Shown here one piece after another: positions 41,133 to 50,032 of a stretch of DNA of 64,000 nt. The position numbers and the translations under genes are program-made. The stretch's first letter is position 1, and the number at the start of each line of letters is the position of its first letter. Under the pieces are notes generated by a model. That model saw only the letters and a program-made list of their open reading frames with translations, ran no database searches and was not told the origin of the DNA. Source of the DNA: Fibrobacterota bacterium (GTDB taxonomy: Bacteria > Fibrobacterota > Fibrobacteria > UBA11236); NCBI GenBank assembly GCA_023249635.1, contig JAHFCH010000002.1:1-64000 (forward strand), given 5' to 3'.

Positions 41133-41158
41133 CCCGGAACGAGTTGGCAATGTCTGGC

Positions 41159-42202
41159 TCAGGGATCCGTTCTGCAACCATCGGCCCGGAACCATCGGGT
41201 CGCAACCGATCCGCTGGCGTGAGCGAACACCATCGCGCCCCCGGCCCGCAAGGATATGGGCCCGCGGTGGGACAGGGAATTCCACGGCAGCGTCGCATGC
41301 ACTCCCGTAACCCCTTCCCGATCCGACCATAGCTTTATGGTGGCGGTGGTGGGCGCCTCCCCTGGCTTGGGGAAATAGCTCACGGACAGGGGCTGCAGGG
41401 CGAATCCCGTATAGTGCACGCGTTTGGTATTGCGCGCCATGTCGCACGGGATCTCGGAAGTGGTACCCAGCCAAGCGGCGGAGCCGACGGCATCGATGCG
41501 GAACAAGAGCATGGCATCGGAGGTTTCGCCGCCCAACTTGATCGAGGTCGCCGCGATAGCGATCAGGAAGTGCCCGTCCTCCGTTTCCAGGCCCCCGGAA
41601 AACATGAAGCTGGCGGCGTCGCTATGGGCCTTGGCTTCCGCGAGAAGATCGGCGGTCCAGGCGGTCTTCCCCCGGGCATCGGTGCGCAATGCGAAGAGCG
41701 TCGGCTTGGCGCCCCGGCTGCCACCCCAGCTGTTGATGCAGCTGATCATGCCGCCTTCGCGGGTGGCGATAAAGGTTCCGCGCAGGTACTGCGCCGCATC
41801 AGTATAGAGCGTATCGGTACCCAGGCTATCCCCGGTCACGGCATCCACCGTCAAGATGCGGAAAACGCTTTGGGTCGTTCCCGTCTGACCCACATGCCAT
41901 ATCCGGATAGGGCCCGCAGGGACCCGATTGGCCGAGAAGTGATAGTTGAAGGATTCAGAGTTGTATCTGCGGTTCCACCTGATGCCGTTCGCGGTATCAT
42001 GGCGTTCCAAGGCCATGCCCGATCCTATCGCGGTAGACCACCCGCCGGCGGTGAATCCCGATCCATCTCCTTCTGCCACCCGATGCGGGTATTGGTCCTG
42101 GCTGTTTTCGATGGATGCGAAATCGCAAGCCGGGTTCGGCGTCACGGCCAAGGCGAGGGTTAATAAGCAGAGAAAGGAAACCGGACGTTCGCGGCACGAC
42201 AT
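41159..42202 (-). CDS. Secreted protein of unknown function
   Basis: The protein has 347 residues with a signal peptide (FLCLLTLALAVTPNPAC); the Cys may be a weak lipobox. The mature part has strand-rich segments typical of a propeller or jelly-roll (PAGPIRIWHVGQTGTTQSVFRILTV, GGMISCINSWGGSRGAKPTLFALRTDA, GHFLIAIAATSIKLGG, DAMLLFRIDAVGSAAWLG) but no motif I can name. The ATG at 42202 was chosen because GGAGG lies five bases before it; the frame to 42304 is longer without support. Convergent with the sugar dehydrogenase gene. Confidence 0.65.
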   Translation of the reverse strand: MSCRERPVSFLCLLTLALAVTPNPACDFASIENSQDQYPHRVAEGDGSGFTAGGWSTAIGSGMALERHDTANGIRWNRRYNSESFNYHFSANRVPAGPIRIWHVGQTGTTQSVFRILTVDAVTGDSLGTDTLYTDAAQYLRGTFIATREGGMISCINSWGGSRGAKPTLFALRTDARGKTAWTADLLAEAKAHSDAASFMFSGGLETEDGHFLIAIAATSIKLGGETSDAMLLFRIDAVGSAAWLGTTSEIPCDMARNTKRVHYTGFALQPLSVSYFPKPGEAPTTATIKLWSDREGVTGVHATLPWNSLSHRGPISLRAGGAMVFAHASGSVATRWFRADGCRTDP

Positions 42203-42356
42203 TGGGACCTCCGTGGGAGGGGTGATTCGGGAACCTGGGACGTTTCCTAGGTTAAGCCGAGCGCGATCTTTCGGATTCCACAATGCCGGATAAGTCGGGG
42301 TCAAGACGACTCGGGGAGTCTACGCGCTTTCCGGGACCCGGAAGACCGGGAAAAAA

Positions 42357-42433
42357 TGGGGTGATCGATGGGATTTGAACCCACGACCAGTGGAACCACA
42401 ATCCACTGCTCTACCAACTGAGCTACGACCACC
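42357..42433 (-). tRNA. trnH: tRNA-His (GTG), CCA encoded
   Basis: Read on the minus strand the 77-base cloverleaf starts GGTGGTCG with the extra G(-1) opposite C73, as required for tRNA-His. The D-arm contains AGCTCAGTTGGTAGAGC, the anticodon arm is GTGGA-TTGTGGT-TCCAC with anticodon GTG, and the T-arm is GTGGGTTTGAATCCCAT. The acceptor stem pairs fully (one G-U) and the 3' CCA is present in the DNA, followed by a T-run. Confidence 0.97.
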
Positions 42434-42511
42434 TCGGGTCGCGGTAATTTAGAAACGACGGCAGCTTATGCCAAGCCCGGCGCAGGCGCCACGAGCCTCA
42501 GAATAGGGGTT

Positions 42512-42766
42512 TCAGGCGGATTGAGCGGAGCCGGAAAGGGCGCGGGGCGCGGGAACATCCACACGGATGAATCCGGGTACGCCTGCGATATAGGTCCGGG
42601 TATGACCCTCGACCGGAGTCGAGGCCTTGCGCGGCGGCGGCGGCAACAGCTTTACAGTGAACTGATTGTCGCCGAACTTCCGGTTTTCGCGATACATGAA
42701 TACCGAGAGCCCCAGTAGGAAGAGGGCGAATCCGATGAAGAAGACCGTGGCCGCGTAGGTGAGCAC
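42512..42766 (-). CDS. Small single-helix membrane protein
   Basis: The protein has 84 residues. One hydrophobic helix (YAATVFFIGFALFLLGLSVFMY) is followed by a basic turn and a Pro-rich soluble tail (LLPPPPRKAST). I recognise no family. The GTG at 42766 was chosen because a strong promoter (TGGACA, 18 bases, TATAAT) places the transcription start almost on this codon; the open frame to 42829 would start upstream of that promoter. Translation would then be leaderless. It follows the tRNA-His gene position-wise but reads from its own promoter. Confidence 0.55.
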   Translation of the reverse strand: MLTYAATVFFIGFALFLLGLSVFMYRENRKFGDNQFTVKLLPPPPRKASTPVEGHTRTYIAGVPGFIRVDVPAPRALSGSAQSA

Positions 42767-42772
42767 ATTCCG

Positions 42773-42802
42773 ATTATAGCACCCGGTTTTTCCGTCTGTC
42801 CA
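42773..42802 (-). promoter_or_regulatory. Strong sigma-70-type promoter
   Basis: On the minus strand TGGACA (five of six consensus) and a perfect TATAAT are separated by 18 bases. The GTG start of the small membrane protein begins seven bases after the -10 hexamer. Transcription may continue into tRNA-His, which lies 79 bases beyond the gene's stop codon on the same strand. Confidence 0.65.
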
Positions 42803-42976
42803 TGCGCGGGAACGCACTCTCCGTCCCATCCGGTACGGCCTGGTCTAAAAAGTCGCAACCGCGGGAACCGGAATATTGTTGAGATTTGGGGGCTTTTTTG
42901 GAAAAGTGGAGTGTATCTTTTCCCCTATTCCGGCCGATGGGGATCGAGCCGGATCCGCGTGAAACCGGAGGGGGAA

Positions 42977-45001
42977 ATGAGGGGAATGGTGCCTCGACTT
43001 CAAGGGTTACGTCCCGCCAAGCTCGCCGTCTGGGCTGCTGCTGTGGCCATCGGCGCTTGGATGCTTGCCGGCTGCAATCTCTTCGCGCCCCTGGCCGCCG
43101 ATTCCGACAAGGATCTCACCTACCGCGGGCTGCTCCTTAAGGGCAACCAGGCCATCAATGACGGCGATTACGTCTCCGCCGAAGCCTATTTCCTGCGCGC
43201 CCGCGATCTCAACTACCGCGGTTCGGAAGCCTACCTCTACGCTTCCAAGGCCCTGGTCAGCCGCTTCCACATCGACTACAGCACCCTGAACGCGGAGTTC
43301 AACTCCCGCCGCAACAAGGACGGCAACGGCAAGAAGGGCATTCCTTTCATCGATTCGAATACCAGCATCGAGAAAATCGACAGCACCTATTATCCCGTGG
43401 CCCAGTCGGTGGAAAACCTGGAGCATATCCTCCGCCACCGTAACGACACCGTACTCATCCCGGGCGGCTGGAAGCTGCTCCCGGACGGGGACACGGCGGG
43501 CGATGGCAAGGTTTCCGAAGGCGTGGCCCGCCTCGACCTGGGGCTTTTGCAGACCATCAAAGGCATGCTGGGTCCGTTGGACCTGGATGGGAACAACCAC
43601 GTGAACCGGAAATGCGGTGAGCGCATCTGCCCGGATCTGAACAACACCGCCTGCACCACGTCCGCCGCTTACCTGGCCAAGTGCAAAGATGGCCCTGCCA
43701 GCGAGCTGATCGGCTTCGAGCACTTCAAGGCCCTCACCAAGAGCATCGACATCAACAGCCTGGACACCAAAGATGTCCGCGCCCGCCAGGTCTCGAGCAA
43801 TCCCAACGAGATCAACGATTTCCTCGACAAGATGCAGGGTCCCATCGCCGCCTCCAGCTTCAACCTGGACTCGGTGACCGGCGCCATGAACCAGCACAAC
43901 GAGGCCAAGCTGAGCGGACAGCTCGACGAAATCGTGACCAACATTTCGGACCTGAGCAACTTCCTCTCCTACATGCGCTACGACGATCGCCTGGATAACG
44001 ATTTCGACGATCAGGACAGCTCGGGCAAGGGCCAGCGCATGGTGTGGCATGACTACAACAAGGACGGCGCCATCCTGTTCAACTACGATGATACCGTCAC
44101 CTTCTCGGGCTATACCGGCAAGCCCGAGAACGCCCAGTGCCAGAATATCGGCCATCCCCTGCATCGTTACCTGCACCCGGAGCTGTACGTGAAGTTCACG
44201 GACAGCGCCTGGACCCGGCGCGCCGTGGCCAAGGACGCCTCCAAGAACAGCCGCCAGTCCATCATGATCAAGCATTGCGATACCGTTGCTGTGGGATTGA
44301 TCGTCGACGGGCTGGTGACGGAAGCCCTCAAGCTCAAGCTCCTGACCCAGACCTGCTCGACCTATACCTCCATCCTTAAGTCCACGGTACGGCCGCCCGC
44401 GCGCAGCGATTGGGTTTCGGGAACCTTCGGCATCGACGAAGAGGAATTCGACGATCGCGACAACGATTACGACGGCATCAAGGACGAGGATTCCCGCAAC
44501 GCCCACGGCATGGACGACGATGACGACGCCATTCTCCGCGTGTCCATGATCGGCGTCGCCGGCGAACCCGCCCCCATGGTCTGGCACGAGGCTCCCGGCC
44601 ACGTGAATCAATGCCCCGACATCGACACCCTCAAGGCCATGCTGCCGCCTCCCTTCCAGCGCCAATTCTGCGTGGGCTCCCTGGAGCATCGCATCTACCT
44701 GGCCCAGCATGGCGGCGTCGATTCCCTCAAGGTCTACTACTCCAAGTTCATCGGGGAAGGCGCCTACAAGAACTGCCTGGAGGATTTCGACAAGCTGCCC
44801 GATGCCTATAAGACCGCGGTGGGACTCCGTCTCAATACCGACGCGGCCGTGCAGGACGCCTGCCAGTACAAGCATATCTGGAAATCCGGCGTGCATCCCC
44901 CCAACTCGGAATGGACTTCGGGCGTGTTCGGCGTGGACGAGGAAATCCAGGACGGCGTCGATAACGATGGCGATGGCTGGATCGACGAGGATATCAAATG
45001 A
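42977..45001 (+). CDS. Large lipoprotein with TPR-like start and Asp-rich duplicated C-terminal motif
   Basis: The protein has 674 residues. A lipoprotein signal ends at WMLAGC, followed by a TPR-like helix pair (GLLLKGNQAINDGDYVSAEAYFLRARDL). The middle is unlike any family I know. The C-terminal third holds two copies of a motif: SDWVSGTFGIDEE..., continued by FDDRDNDYDGIKDED, and SEWTSGVFGVDEE..., continued by DGVDNDGDGWIDED. The Asp-x-Asp-x-Asp-Gly spacing resembles calcium-binding thrombospondin type 3 or dockerin-like loops. The ATG at 42977 has GGAGGGGG before it. The gene ends in an ATGA overlap with an outer-membrane protein gene, so the two products probably act together at the outer membrane. 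Confidence 0.75.
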   Translation: MRGMVPRLQGLRPAKLAVWAAAVAIGAWMLAGCNLFAPLAADSDKDLTYRGLLLKGNQAINDGDYVSAEAYFLRARDLNYRGSEAYLYASKALVSRFHIDYSTLNAEFNSRRNKDGNGKKGIPFIDSNTSIEKIDSTYYPVAQSVENLEHILRHRNDTVLIPGGWKLLPDGDTAGDGKVSEGVARLDLGLLQTIKGMLGPLDLDGNNHVNRKCGERICPDLNNTACTTSAAYLAKCKDGPASELIGFEHFKALTKSIDINSLDTKDVRARQVSSNPNEINDFLDKMQGPIAASSFNLDSVTGAMNQHNEAKLSGQLDEIVTNISDLSNFLSYMRYDDRLDNDFDDQDSSGKGQRMVWHDYNKDGAILFNYDDTVTFSGYTGKPENAQCQNIGHPLHRYLHPELYVKFTDSAWTRRAVAKDASKNSRQSIMIKHCDTVAVGLIVDGLVTEALKLKLLTQTCSTYTSILKSTVRPPARSDWVSGTFGIDEEEFDDRDNDYDGIKDEDSRNAHGMDDDDDAILRVSMIGVAGEPAPMVWHEAPGHVNQCPDIDTLKAMLPPPFQRQFCVGSLEHRIYLAQHGGVDSLKVYYSKFIGEGAYKNCLEDFDKLPDAYKTAVGLRLNTDAAVQDACQYKHIWKSGVHPPNSEWTSGVFGVDEEIQDGVDNDGDGWIDEDIK

Positions 45002-46128
45002 AGCCGCCCCTCCTTTCTCTTTCGGCGACGCTTTGCCTGGCTTCCATGCTCATCGGCCGCGGCGCCTACGGCGAAGCCGGTCCCCAATTCCGCGATACCC
45101 ATTCGCAGGCCCTGGGCCGTACCGGCGTGGCCTCATCCCACGGCGGCACCGCCCTGTTCCTGAACCCGGCCGCCTTGGCGCGGGAAACCGGCGGCAGCAT
45201 GGGCCTGTCCCTGGATCTAGGCGTCAACTCGGTCCTAATCGACTACGCGGACTGGGCCAAGAACAATTATAAGTACCTGGACAATATGGACTCCCTGCTC
45301 CAGCGCATCCAGCCGGTGGACAACAAGTGGGCGCCCTTCTCCCAATCGATGCTGTTGTACGGCAACTGGGAAGGCGTAGGGTTCTCGGTACTCTCCGATA
45401 CCCGCTACGATCTGACTTTGGGCAAGGCGGTGGTCACCCCGGTGCCCGGCGTAGGCGCGCTTTCCGATCTCGTTATCACCGCCGGCCGCGGATTCAATGC
45501 CGAGGACGGTTACCGGTTCGGCTTCGCGCTCAAGTACATGTACCGCCTACGTTACGAGGATCGCCTGGTGGGCACCACCGATGACGATTTCTACAAGGTC
45601 AAGCAGGCGTGGGAGAAATCCGGCAACAGCATCAGCGACAAGCTGGCAAAGCTGAGCGTGGCAGGCGACATCGCCGAGACCAAGCAGGGTATCGGCTTGA
45701 ATCTGGGCGCCGAGAAGGACATCGATTCCAGCTGGAGCGCCGGCCTATCCTTACTCGACTTCCCCACCATCCTCGATCAACGCTTCACCCGTCCGGAGAT
45801 CAACCTTGGACTGTCCTATCATCCCCGCATCGATTGGGTCCCGGACCTGGACGATCGGCTGTTGGTAAATCTCGATTGGCAACGCTTCCTCATTCCCGGT
45901 ACTCCGTGGTTCAAGCAGTTGAAGGCCGGCGTGGCCTTCGAGGGCTGGATGAACAATCGTCCGGTGAGCTATATCGGCGTGGGCCTGAACGACGGGTATC
46001 CCACCTTCGGGGTGCGCGTCGGCTATATCGTCTACCTCAGCTACGTATACGTGGCCGAGGAGATCGGTACCTATCCGGGGCAGGAGAAGCTCAGCTTCCA
46101 CAAGCTCATCTTGCAGGCGGAGTTTTAA
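44998..46128 (+). CDS. Outer-membrane beta-barrel-like protein coupled to the lipoprotein
   Basis: The protein has 376 residues with a signal peptide ending near GAYGEA. The mature start, FRDTHSQALGRTGVASSHGGTALFLNPAALARETGGS, closely resembles the N-terminus of PorV/FadL/TraF-type outer-membrane proteins, where 'A-x-x-NPA-L/A' is a hallmark. Amphipathic strands follow to the terminal LQAEF. A helical insert lies around KVKQAWEKSGNSISDKLAKLS. Its ATG overlaps the lipoprotein stop (ATGA). The pair might form an outer-membrane secretion or surface-assembly unit; this is inference from coupling and topology. Confidence 0.75.
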   Translation: MKPPLLSLSATLCLASMLIGRGAYGEAGPQFRDTHSQALGRTGVASSHGGTALFLNPAALARETGGSMGLSLDLGVNSVLIDYADWAKNNYKYLDNMDSLLQRIQPVDNKWAPFSQSMLLYGNWEGVGFSVLSDTRYDLTLGKAVVTPVPGVGALSDLVITAGRGFNAEDGYRFGFALKYMYRLRYEDRLVGTTDDDFYKVKQAWEKSGNSISDKLAKLSVAGDIAETKQGIGLNLGAEKDIDSSWSAGLSLLDFPTILDQRFTRPEINLGLSYHPRIDWVPDLDDRLLVNLDWQRFLIPGTPWFKQLKAGVAFEGWMNNRPVSYIGVGLNDGYPTFGVRVGYIVYLSYVYVAEEIGTYPGQEKLSFHKLILQAEF

Positions 46129-46187
46129 GCCGCCGCTTTCGACCGCCGCTCCGTGGCCGGCTTGCTGCAAACCCGATGGATCCCGAT

Positions 46188-47054
46188 TCAGCCCTTGCGG
46201 GCCAGCTTGTCCAAGATCAGCGAATGCACCATGCGGTTGGAGGCCACGATCCCGTTCTTGAGTACGGGATCGGGATTGCGGTAGTCCAGGCGTTTGCCCT
46301 GCAAATCGGTCAGCCATCCCCCCGCCTCTTCCAGGATCAATTGCGGCGCCGCCATATCCCATAGGCACATGGGATTCTGGGGCGGCGATACGAAGGCGGT
46401 ATAGGCGCCCCGCGACACCTCGTTGATCTTGAGCGAACCATTCATGCGGTGGAAGGGCGGATTGCCCAGGTTGCGCAACAGATCGGTAAGCCCGGGGGAT
46501 TGCCGCCCATGGGAAGTGATGAGGTTGAGTTTGATTTCGGCGTTCACGCGCGCTTCCATCACCTGCCCCAGATCGGGCTCGTTGGCGACAAAGGCGCGAT
46601 ATGCCCCATCCCCTTTGGCCGCGAAATAAATCTCGCCCAGCTCGGGTTTGTAGGTCATGCCCGCCACCGGCTCTCCGCGGATGGCCAGCGCCAGAATCAC
46701 GCCGTAATGCTGACCCTTGCGGATGTAGCTGGAGGTGGAATCGAGGGGATCGAGGATCCAGCAACGCTCGGCCTCGTGCCACGGGGCGGCCGCGGGATTG
46801 AGATGGTAGGTCTCTTCATTCAGGATGGCGTCCCCCGGGAACGCGAGGTTGATCTCGCCGTCCAGGTAGGCCGCGCACTGGTGATCGATTTGCGTGACGA
46901 TGGAATTGTCGGCCTTGTAGGAGACTTCGGTTCCGGTCTCGCGGCCGGTGAGCAGGATTTTGCCCGCCTCCTGGATCACCCGATACATGAACTCGAGTTC
47001 CTGCGCATGCCGCAACGCGGCGAAGACGTGCTGCATGTGGGCTAAAGATAGCAA
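46188..47054 (-). CDS. Inositol monophosphatase/CysQ-like phosphatase
   Basis: The protein has 288 residues. Metal-site motifs of the family are visible: AILNEET (usual G-E-E), CWILDPLDSTSSYI (DPxDxT), and CLWDMAAPQLILEEAGG (WD-x-A/G near the C-terminus). Other typical blocks are DNSIVTQIDHQCAAYL, GVILALAIRGEPVAGMTYKPELGEIYFAAKGDGAY. The enzyme removes phosphate from inositol phosphate, PAP or a sugar phosphate; the exact substrate is open. ATG at 47054 or 47036 is possible; homology starts near the second. Confidence 0.88.
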   Translation of the reverse strand: MLSLAHMQHVFAALRHAQELEFMYRVIQEAGKILLTGRETGTEVSYKADNSIVTQIDHQCAAYLDGEINLAFPGDAILNEETYHLNPAAAPWHEAERCWILDPLDSTSSYIRKGQHYGVILALAIRGEPVAGMTYKPELGEIYFAAKGDGAYRAFVANEPDLGQVMEARVNAEIKLNLITSHGRQSPGLTDLLRNLGNPPFHRMNGSLKINEVSRGAYTAFVSPPQNPMCLWDMAAPQLILEEAGGWLTDLQGKRLDYRNPDPVLKNGIVASNRMVHSLILDKLARKG

Positions 47055-47109
47055 GGATGGGGCCCCGGACCCGGAGCCATCGCAGGCGGGGAAATCGCGG
47101 GTTGGGAAA

Positions 47110-48135
47110 TCAGGGGCTGGGAAGGACGGGCACCATGGCCGGCCGGATACGCAGGCGGCCCAGGAAATCGAATCGGGTCTTCGCGGGCCGCGTCGACATG
47201 GTCGCGGCGGCAGGCGCCGCGATGGCCGTGGACGGCGAAAGGTAGCCGCGTTCCGTCATCCACGTGGCGCAGATGCCGGGCCAAGTCGCGATTTCGGGCA
47301 GATCCGGGGCCCCGGCGACGCCGTTCGCCAAACCGAATCCGTGCGGCCCATGGCTATAGAATTTGGTCTGCGCAGCCACGCCGTGACTGGCGAGGGAATC
47401 GCGGTAGATGAGCGAGTTGTCCACGAGTACCCCGGGGTCATCGCTGGCATGGACCAAAAACGCGGCCGGGGTCTTGGCCGTGACCTGCTTTTCGTTCGAG
47501 AGATAGAAGAGATCTTCGGGGATAGGGCTCGTCCCCAGCAGGTTGGCGCGCGAGCCGCCGTGGGCATAGGGACCTTCCATGGTAATGACGGGATAACCGA
47601 GCACCTGGAAATAGGGTTTGCATCCCTGGCGATCGATGGTATCCGGCGCGGCCGCGTCCCCGTCGTCATAATGGGTGGCGACCGTAGAGGCGAGATGGCC
47701 GCCCGCGGAAAAACCTACGATGCCGATGCGGGCCGGATCGATCTTGAAACGCTTGGCGTTGGCCTTCACGTAGCGCATGGCGCGCTTGGCGTCGTTCATC
47801 TCGATGGGATGGCGATAAGGCGAAACGCGGTACTTGAGCACGAAAGCCGCCACGCCCAAAGTGTTCAGCCACTTGGCCACCTGGTAGCCTTCCTTATCGA
47901 TGGCGAGATGATCATAACCGCCGCCCGGGCAGATGATCACGGAAGTGCCCATCGCCTTTTTCTCGTCGGCGGGGAAAATCGTCAGGGATGGCTTGGATTC
48001 GGCGGTGGTGTCCTTGGCGCCGGGCGCGCCTTTGGGCCATAAAAGTTCCACGGCTTCGGAGGCGCGCGGGGTTTCCGTTTCCAGCGCGACGGCGCAAAGC
48101 AAGGCGACCAGGATGGCCTGCGGAAATGCTTTCAC
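47110..48135 (-). CDS. Secreted alpha/beta hydrolase (acetyl-xylan-esterase-like), paralogue 1
   Basis: The protein has 341 residues with a signal peptide ending near LETETPRAS. Catalytic features are GFSAGGHLAS (nucleophile Ser), HASDDPGVLVDNS (Asp) and HGPHGFGLA (His). The opening LLWPKGAPGA and CPGGGYDHLAIDKEG (oxyanion HGG-like segment) are shared with the two other paralogues in this window. Enzymes of this type are often annotated as endo-1,4-beta-xylanase B-like esterases (BD-FAE family) and deacetylate or cleave side chains of hemicellulose. The GTG at 48135 has GAGGG upstream. Tandem with paralogue 2 on the same strand. Confidence 0.85.
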   Translation of the reverse strand: MKAFPQAILVALLCAVALETETPRASEAVELLWPKGAPGAKDTTAESKPSLTIFPADEKKAMGTSVIICPGGGYDHLAIDKEGYQVAKWLNTLGVAAFVLKYRVSPYRHPIEMNDAKRAMRYVKANAKRFKIDPARIGIVGFSAGGHLASTVATHYDDGDAAAPDTIDRQGCKPYFQVLGYPVITMEGPYAHGGSRANLLGTSPIPEDLFYLSNEKQVTAKTPAAFLVHASDDPGVLVDNSLIYRDSLASHGVAAQTKFYSHGPHGFGLANGVAGAPDLPEIATWPGICATWMTERGYLSPSTAIAAPAAATMSTRPAKTRFDFLGRLRIRPAMVPVLPSP

Positions 48136-48276
48136 TTGTGGGTCCCTCTCCGGCCTAAAGATATACCGGAAGGCTTGCGCGCGTGAGGCGGTTCTTGCCC
48201 TGAAAACGGGGTAGGCCGGGTTTTTGAGGAAGGCTTTACCGCGCGCCAAGCCGCGGGGACCATGCCCCGCCAGCGG

Positions 48277-49332
48277 TCAGGGTTCGCCGCGGGGACGGGG
48301 CAAGCGTCCCATCGCGTCGGAGAATCGGGTTCCCCGCGATCCGGGCCGGATGTAAAGCATTCCATGGCCCGAGTGGCCCGCGATGGCAGGGGAGCCCGCC
48401 GACGCCGCGACGGCGTTTAGCGAAACCGTCTGCTTCAGAAAGCCTTGGGCGGCCAGCCATTTGGCGGCCAGTCCCGGCCAGGTGTTCAACACCGAATCGG
48501 TGGGCGCGCCGCCCTTGCCGTCCGCCATGCCGAAGCCATGCCCGCCATGATCGTAAATCTTGAATTCCGTCGCCACCCCGCGCCGGACCAGGGAATCGTG
48601 GTAGGCCTGGGAATTCTTGATGGGCACCGCGCCGTCGTCGGTGGCATGGAACAAGAAGGCCGGGGGTGTCTTGGAGGTTACCTGCTTCTCGTTGGAAAGC
48701 GAATCGACCAGCATCTGGCTGGGATTGGTGCCCAGCAGGTTGTCCCGCGATCCCATATGGGTAAAGGATTTATCCATGGTGATGACGGGATAACCCAGGA
48801 TGGAAAAAGCGGGACGGCAGCCTTGACGATCGATGCTGTCCTTGGCGGCAGGGTTACCGTCGTCGTAATGCGTGGAGACCGTGGCGGCCTCGTGCCCGCC
48901 GGCCGAGAATCCCAGCACGCCTACGCGCTTGGGATCGATGCCGTACTTGGCCGCGTTATGGCGCACCCAGCGGATGGCCCGCTGCCCGTCGCCCATCTCG
49001 ATGGGATGGCGGTAGCCCGCCGATCCCAAGCGGTACTTTACCACGAAGGTGGAAATCCCCTGGGTGTTGAACCAAAGGGCCGGTTGCTTGCCTTCATGAT
49101 CCATGGCGAGACCCGAATAACCGCCGCCGGGGAAGATCACCAGGGCCGCGCCGTTCACTTTGGACGGGGCAGGATAAGGCGTGATGGTGGGTTTATCCGT
49201 GGCGGCGGTCCCGGTCGCACCGGGCGCGCCATTGGGCCAGAGCAGGATCTCCTGCGCGAAGCCGGAATGCACGGATATCATGATGGCGAAGATCGCCGGA
49301 ACAGCCGCGGACGGCAAGCGGAAATTGGACAT
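48277..49332 (-). CDS. Secreted alpha/beta hydrolase (acetyl-xylan-esterase-like), paralogue 2
   Basis: The protein has 351 residues with a signal peptide ending near SGFAQ. It aligns along its length with paralogue 1: LLWPNGAPGATG, FPGGGYSGLAMDHEG, YRHPIEMGDGQRAIRWVRHNA, GFSAGGHEAAT (Ser), HATDDGAVPIKNS (Asp) and YDHGGHGFGMADG (His). The last 50 residues add an extra segment ending in FSDAMGRLPRPRG, a degenerate D-x-x-G-R secretion module that paralogue 1 lacks. The ATG at 49332 follows GGGGGG by four bases; a GTG four codons upstream is possible. It is divergent from the pilin operon, with 193 bases between. Confidence 0.85.
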   Translation of the reverse strand: MSNFRLPSAAVPAIFAIMISVHSGFAQEILLWPNGAPGATGTAATDKPTITPYPAPSKVNGAALVIFPGGGYSGLAMDHEGKQPALWFNTQGISTFVVKYRLGSAGYRHPIEMGDGQRAIRWVRHNAAKYGIDPKRVGVLGFSAGGHEAATVSTHYDDGNPAAKDSIDRQGCRPAFSILGYPVITMDKSFTHMGSRDNLLGTNPSQMLVDSLSNEKQVTSKTPPAFLFHATDDGAVPIKNSQAYHDSLVRRGVATEFKIYDHGGHGFGMADGKGGAPTDSVLNTWPGLAAKWLAAQGFLKQTVSLNAVAASAGSPAIAGHSGHGMLYIRPGSRGTRFSDAMGRLPRPRGEP

Positions 49333-49525
49333 GTGACCCCCCACGAGCCAAATAATAAGCCGCCGACTTGGGATTGCGGACCGTTTCCTTAACGTTTACC
49401 CGAAAATCCGTGGTTTTTGGGGTTTTTGGTGTTCGGGGCCGGAACGACCGCGGGTTTTTACGCTGACAGCATCATATTTTTCACATCAGTCCTACTTTGG
49501 CGGGTCCGCGCCCCCAGGGAGGATA

Positions 49526-50032
49526 ATGATACGGGATCAGATGCAGTTCAAGAACAACAGCAGAGGCTTAACCCTCTTGGAGGTTTCGGTAGTCGTGGCC
49601 GTGGTCGGTATCCTGGCCATGCTCGGCGTAAATCCCATGAAAAATTACCTGCGCGGCATCGATTTCCGGAATTCCTGCGAGAACATCAAGCGCCTGATCC
49701 AGACCGGGCAATCCCGCGCCATGGCCAACCCGAACATCCACATAGGCATTTATTTCGATCGCGGCTCGACCCCGAACAAAGCCTTCTTGTTCCAGGACAA
49801 GAAGAATCCCACCGACTACAGCTACGACGGAGTTGCCGATCCGGGATACCTGCAGCCGGAAGTCCTCAAGAAGGGCATTACCTTCCAACCCATACCCGGA
49901 CAGCCCGATGAGATCATCTTCCGCGGCGACGGTTCGGCCTGGCAAAGCATGAGGATTTGCCTCACCGATGGTAACCGCAAAGACACCCTGGACGTATTGG
50001 CCAGCACCGGGCGCGTAAGGTTGGGACGTTGA
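49526..50032 (+). CDS. Minor pseudopilin, GspH-like (first gene of pilin operon)
   Basis: The protein has 168 residues. The class III prepilin signal is SRG followed by LTLLEVSVVVAVVGILAMLG: cleavage after Gly14, Leu at +1 and Glu at +5 (Glu19). The globular part includes NIKRLIQTGQSRAMANPN, a GspH-like helix, and a strand-rich C-terminal domain ending in VLASTGRVRLG. It is predicted to assemble in the tip or initiation complex of a type IV pilus or type II secretion pseudopilus. AGGGAGG precedes the ATG. Its stop overlaps the next start (TTGA). Confidence 0.85.
   Translation: MIRDQMQFKNNSRGLTLLEVSVVVAVVGILAMLGVNPMKNYLRGIDFRNSCENIKRLIQTGQSRAMANPNIHIGIYFDRGSTPNKAFLFQDKKNPTDYSYDGVADPGYLQPEVLKKGITFQPIPGQPDEIIFRGDGSAWQSMRICLTDGNRKDTLDVLASTGRVRLGR

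Noticed and set aside
43007-44896. Minus-strand open frame of 629 codons
   Set aside because: It lies entirely opposite the lipoprotein gene, has no recognisable domain, and its composition (Val/Gly/His/Asp-rich) is what the complement of a GC-rich coding frame gives. The plus-strand gene has a lipobox, ribosome site and coupling to the next gene.
49440-49520. Sigma-70 promoter for the pilin operon
   Set aside because: CTGACA and CATATT-like strings are present but the spacing does not fit (about 5 to 14 bases), so no promoter was called.
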